A stretch of 7,743 bases of DNA from positions 1-7,743 of the forward strand of contig JAENZU010000144.1 in the NCBI GenBank assembly GCA_016841125.1. The letters are read 5' to 3'. Numbering within the stretch: the stretch's first letter is position 1; each line of letters starts with the position of its first letter. The notes beneath the pieces were generated by a model that did no database searches, was not told where the DNA came from, and saw nothing but the letters and a program-made list of their open reading frames with translations. Source of the DNA: Melioribacter sp. (GTDB lineage: Bacteria; Bacteroidota; Ignavibacteria; Ignavibacteriales; Melioribacteraceae). The position numbers and the translations under genes are program-made. This document shows positions 6,166 to 7,743 of this stretch, in pieces.

Positions 6166-7743
6166 ATTTATTTAACAAATTATTTGCCTTTGCAATAATG
6201 TTCTCCACCGTGAAACCGTAATTTTCGAAAATAATTTCTGCAGGGGCTGAAGCTCCAAAATGTTCAATACTAATTGAGTCTCCGTTATTCCCCACAAATT
6301 TTTCCCAGCCGGTTTTTACTCCTGCTTCAATTGAAAGTCTTGCCTCAACATCTTTAGGCAGCACAGATTCTTTATACTCTTCACTTTGTTTTTCAAAAAG
6401 TTCCCAGCTAGGTAAACTTACCACACGTGTTTTAAGTCCGCTGCTCTCTAGTTTATCAGCAGCTTCAATAGCCAGATAAACTTCAGAGCCTGTAGCTAAT
6501 AAAATCAATTCCGGTTTTGTTTTCGAATCTTTAATAACATATCCGCCTTTTAATGTATTTTCTGCCGGTGAATATTTTGTTCTGTCGAGCGTTGGCAATT
6601 TTTGTCTTGTGAGCACAATTGCAACCGGACCTCCCTTATGTTCTATTGCAGCCTGCCATGCATAAACTGTCTCATTTGCATCGGCGGGACGGATAACAAC
6701 GCAGCCCGGAATAAGACGCAGCGAGTTTAATTGTTCGATGGGCTGGTGTGTTGGTCCGTCTTCTCCTAACCCAATGCTGTCATGTGTGAAAACGTATATT
6801 GGTTTAATACCCGAAAGAGATGCGAGTCTAATTGTAGGACGCATATAGTCGGAAAATATTAGAAAGGTTCCGCCATATGGAATCAGTCCGCCGTATAGAG
6901 CCATACCATTCAGCATACTCCCCATAGCATGTTCGCGAATGCCGAAGTGAATATATCTTCCGGAATAATTCTGTGCGGAAAAGTTTGAAGCATCTTTCGG
7001 CAAAGTATTATTCGAAGGAGTCAAGTCGGCTGACCCGCCCACCAGTGCCGGCAATTCTGCGGCTATAGCATTTATAACTTTGCCTGATGCACTTCTAGTA
7101 GCCATTTTTTCATTGTAGTTATCAAATTCGGGAAGTTTCTTTTTCCACTCGGTGCCGAAATCTCCGCTGAAAGTCTTCAAAAATATTTCAGCTTCATTAG
7201 GATATTCATTGTTATATTTTTCAAACCTTTCATTCCATTTTGTCTCGAAAGCTTCGAACTTGGGCATCATTTCATTAAAATGCGATTGTACTTCTTCGGG
7301 TATATAAAATTGCTTTTCAACAGGCCAGCCCAAATTTTGTTTTGTTACCTTTAATTCTTCATCCCCCAAGGGAGAACCATGCACGCCGGCGGTATCCTGT
7401 TTATTCGGGCTTCCAAAACCAATGTGAGTATTTGTGATTATTAAAGATGGAATATTTTTTTCGATCTGTGCGTTTACTACTGCACTTTCCAGCACGGTTA
7501 GATTGTTTACATCATCAACATACTGCACATGCCAGCCGTAAGCTTCAAATCTTTTGCCCACATCTTCGGACATCGCTAGGTCAAGAGAACCGTCGATTGT
7601 AATTTTATTATTATCATAAAACACTATGAGGTTGCCGAGTTTATTATGCCCAGCAAATGAAGCAGTTTCATGAGAGACACCTTCCATCATATCGCCGTCA
7701 CTGGCAATTACGTATATAAAGTGATCTAAAAGATGAATATCAT
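6164..7743 (-). CDS. tkt: Transketolase (N-terminal part outside window)
   Basis: Transketolase moves two-carbon ketol units between sugar phosphates with thiamine diphosphate (TPP), linking the pentose phosphate pathway with glycolysis. About 525 residues are visible of the usual 650-680. Reading continues past the ATG at 7690 to the right edge as DIHLLDHFIYVIASDGD, which joins the MMEGVSHE motif, so 7690 is not the start. Numbered from that Met, visible landmarks are the TPP/Mg segment (S)DGD-MMEG plus FYDNN (24-28), GFGSPNKQDTAGVHGSPLG (91-109) with the substrate His104, the catalytic Glu253 in HFGIREHAM (248-256), THDSIGLGEDGPTHQP (302-317), which holds the conserved Asp and His residues of the active site, and the LTRQKLP loop. 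The C-terminal domain ends normally in a short ANNLLNK tail with a TAA at 6166-6164. All key residues in view are present. The downstream oxidoreductase begins 10 bases later. Confidence 0.96.
   Translation of the reverse strand, partial: DIHLLDHFIYVIASDGDMMEGVSHETASFAGHNKLGNLIVFYDNNKITIDGSLDLAMSEDVGKRFEAYGWHVQYVDDVNNLTVLESAVVNAQIEKNIPSLIITNTHIGFGSPNKQDTAGVHGSPLGDEELKVTKQNLGWPVEKQFYIPEEVQSHFNEMMPKFEAFETKWNERFEKYNNEYPNEAEIFLKTFSGDFGTEWKKKLPEFDNYNEKMATRSASGKVINAIAAELPALVGGSADLTPSNNTLPKDASNFSAQNYSGRYIHFGIREHAMGSMLNGMALYGGLIPYGGTFLIFSDYMRPTIRLASLSGIKPIYVFTHDSIGLGEDGPTHQPIEQLNSLRLIPGCVVIRPADANETVYAWQAAIEHKGGPVAIVLTRQKLPTLDRTKYSPAENTLKGGYVIKDSKTKPELILLATGSEVYLAIEAADKLESSGLKTRVVSLPSWELFEKQSEEYKESVLPKDVEARLSIEAGVKTGWEKFVGNNGDSISIEHFGASAPAEIIFENYGFTVENIIAKANNLLNK

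Noticed and set aside
7688..7690. ATG at 7690 as the start of transketolase.
   Set aside because: Upstream codons continue the conserved transketolase sequence (YVIASDGD) to the right edge, so it is an internal Met.
7691..7702. Ser in place of the first Gly of the transketolase GDG thiamine-diphosphate motif (SDGD instead of GDGC).
   Set aside because: Many bacterial transketolases have ASDGD here and the metal-binding Asp is kept, so this is ordinary variation.
1..7743. A defence island, mobile element, CRISPR array or secondary-metabolite cluster.
   Set aside because: No nuclease, helicase, reverse transcriptase, transposase, integrase, direct repeat array or biosynthetic cluster gene is visible; all six genes belong to known metabolic or membrane families.

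Overview
The window reads as a stretch of ordinary chromosome from an AT-rich bacterium. The protein sequences, the AT-rich codon use and one candidate promoter of the Bacteroidota type (TTTG, 20 bp, TAnnTTTG) suggest the Bacteroidota/Chlorobiota/Ignavibacteria group. This placement is an inference from general resemblance, not from a marker gene. Six protein genes fill almost all of the sequence. I see no rRNA, tRNA, CRISPR array, insertion sequence, integrase, toxin-antitoxin or phage gene, and no gene-free stretch longer than about 130 bases.

Layout, left to right: (1) the C-terminal part of phosphoenolpyruvate carboxylase (ppc, + strand), cut by the left edge and ending at 1178. (2) A long-chain acyl-CoA synthetase on the - strand (3073 to 1250), convergent with ppc and preceded by a strong Shine-Dalgarno sequence. 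(3) A rho-independent terminator at 3153-3180 that closes (4) a multi-pass membrane protein of the HGSNAT/NagX acyltransferase family on the - strand (4308 to 3187), with a candidate promoter at 4339-4370. (5) A small YqaA/DedA-like (VTT) membrane protein on the + strand (4436 to 5050), divergent from the NagX-like gene. (6) A saccharopine-dehydrogenase-like NAD(P)-binding oxidoreductase on the - strand (6153 to 5047), whose stop codon overlaps that of the YqaA-like gene. It follows (7) transketolase (- strand, cut by the right edge, ending at 6164) with a 10-base gap, so the two probably share a transcript.

The genes do not form one pathway. PEP carboxylase (anaplerotic oxaloacetate) and transketolase (non-oxidative pentose phosphate shunt) are central carbon metabolism. 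The acyl-CoA synthetase activates fatty acids. The two membrane proteins are envelope-related in a general sense. I did not find a convincing new multi-gene system. The points most worth checking are a Ser in place of the expected catalytic Lys in the C-terminal A10 motif of the acyl-CoA synthetase, the TTG-started oxidoreductase coupled tightly to transketolase, its hydrophobic internal segment, and the convergent gene pair with overlapping stop codons.
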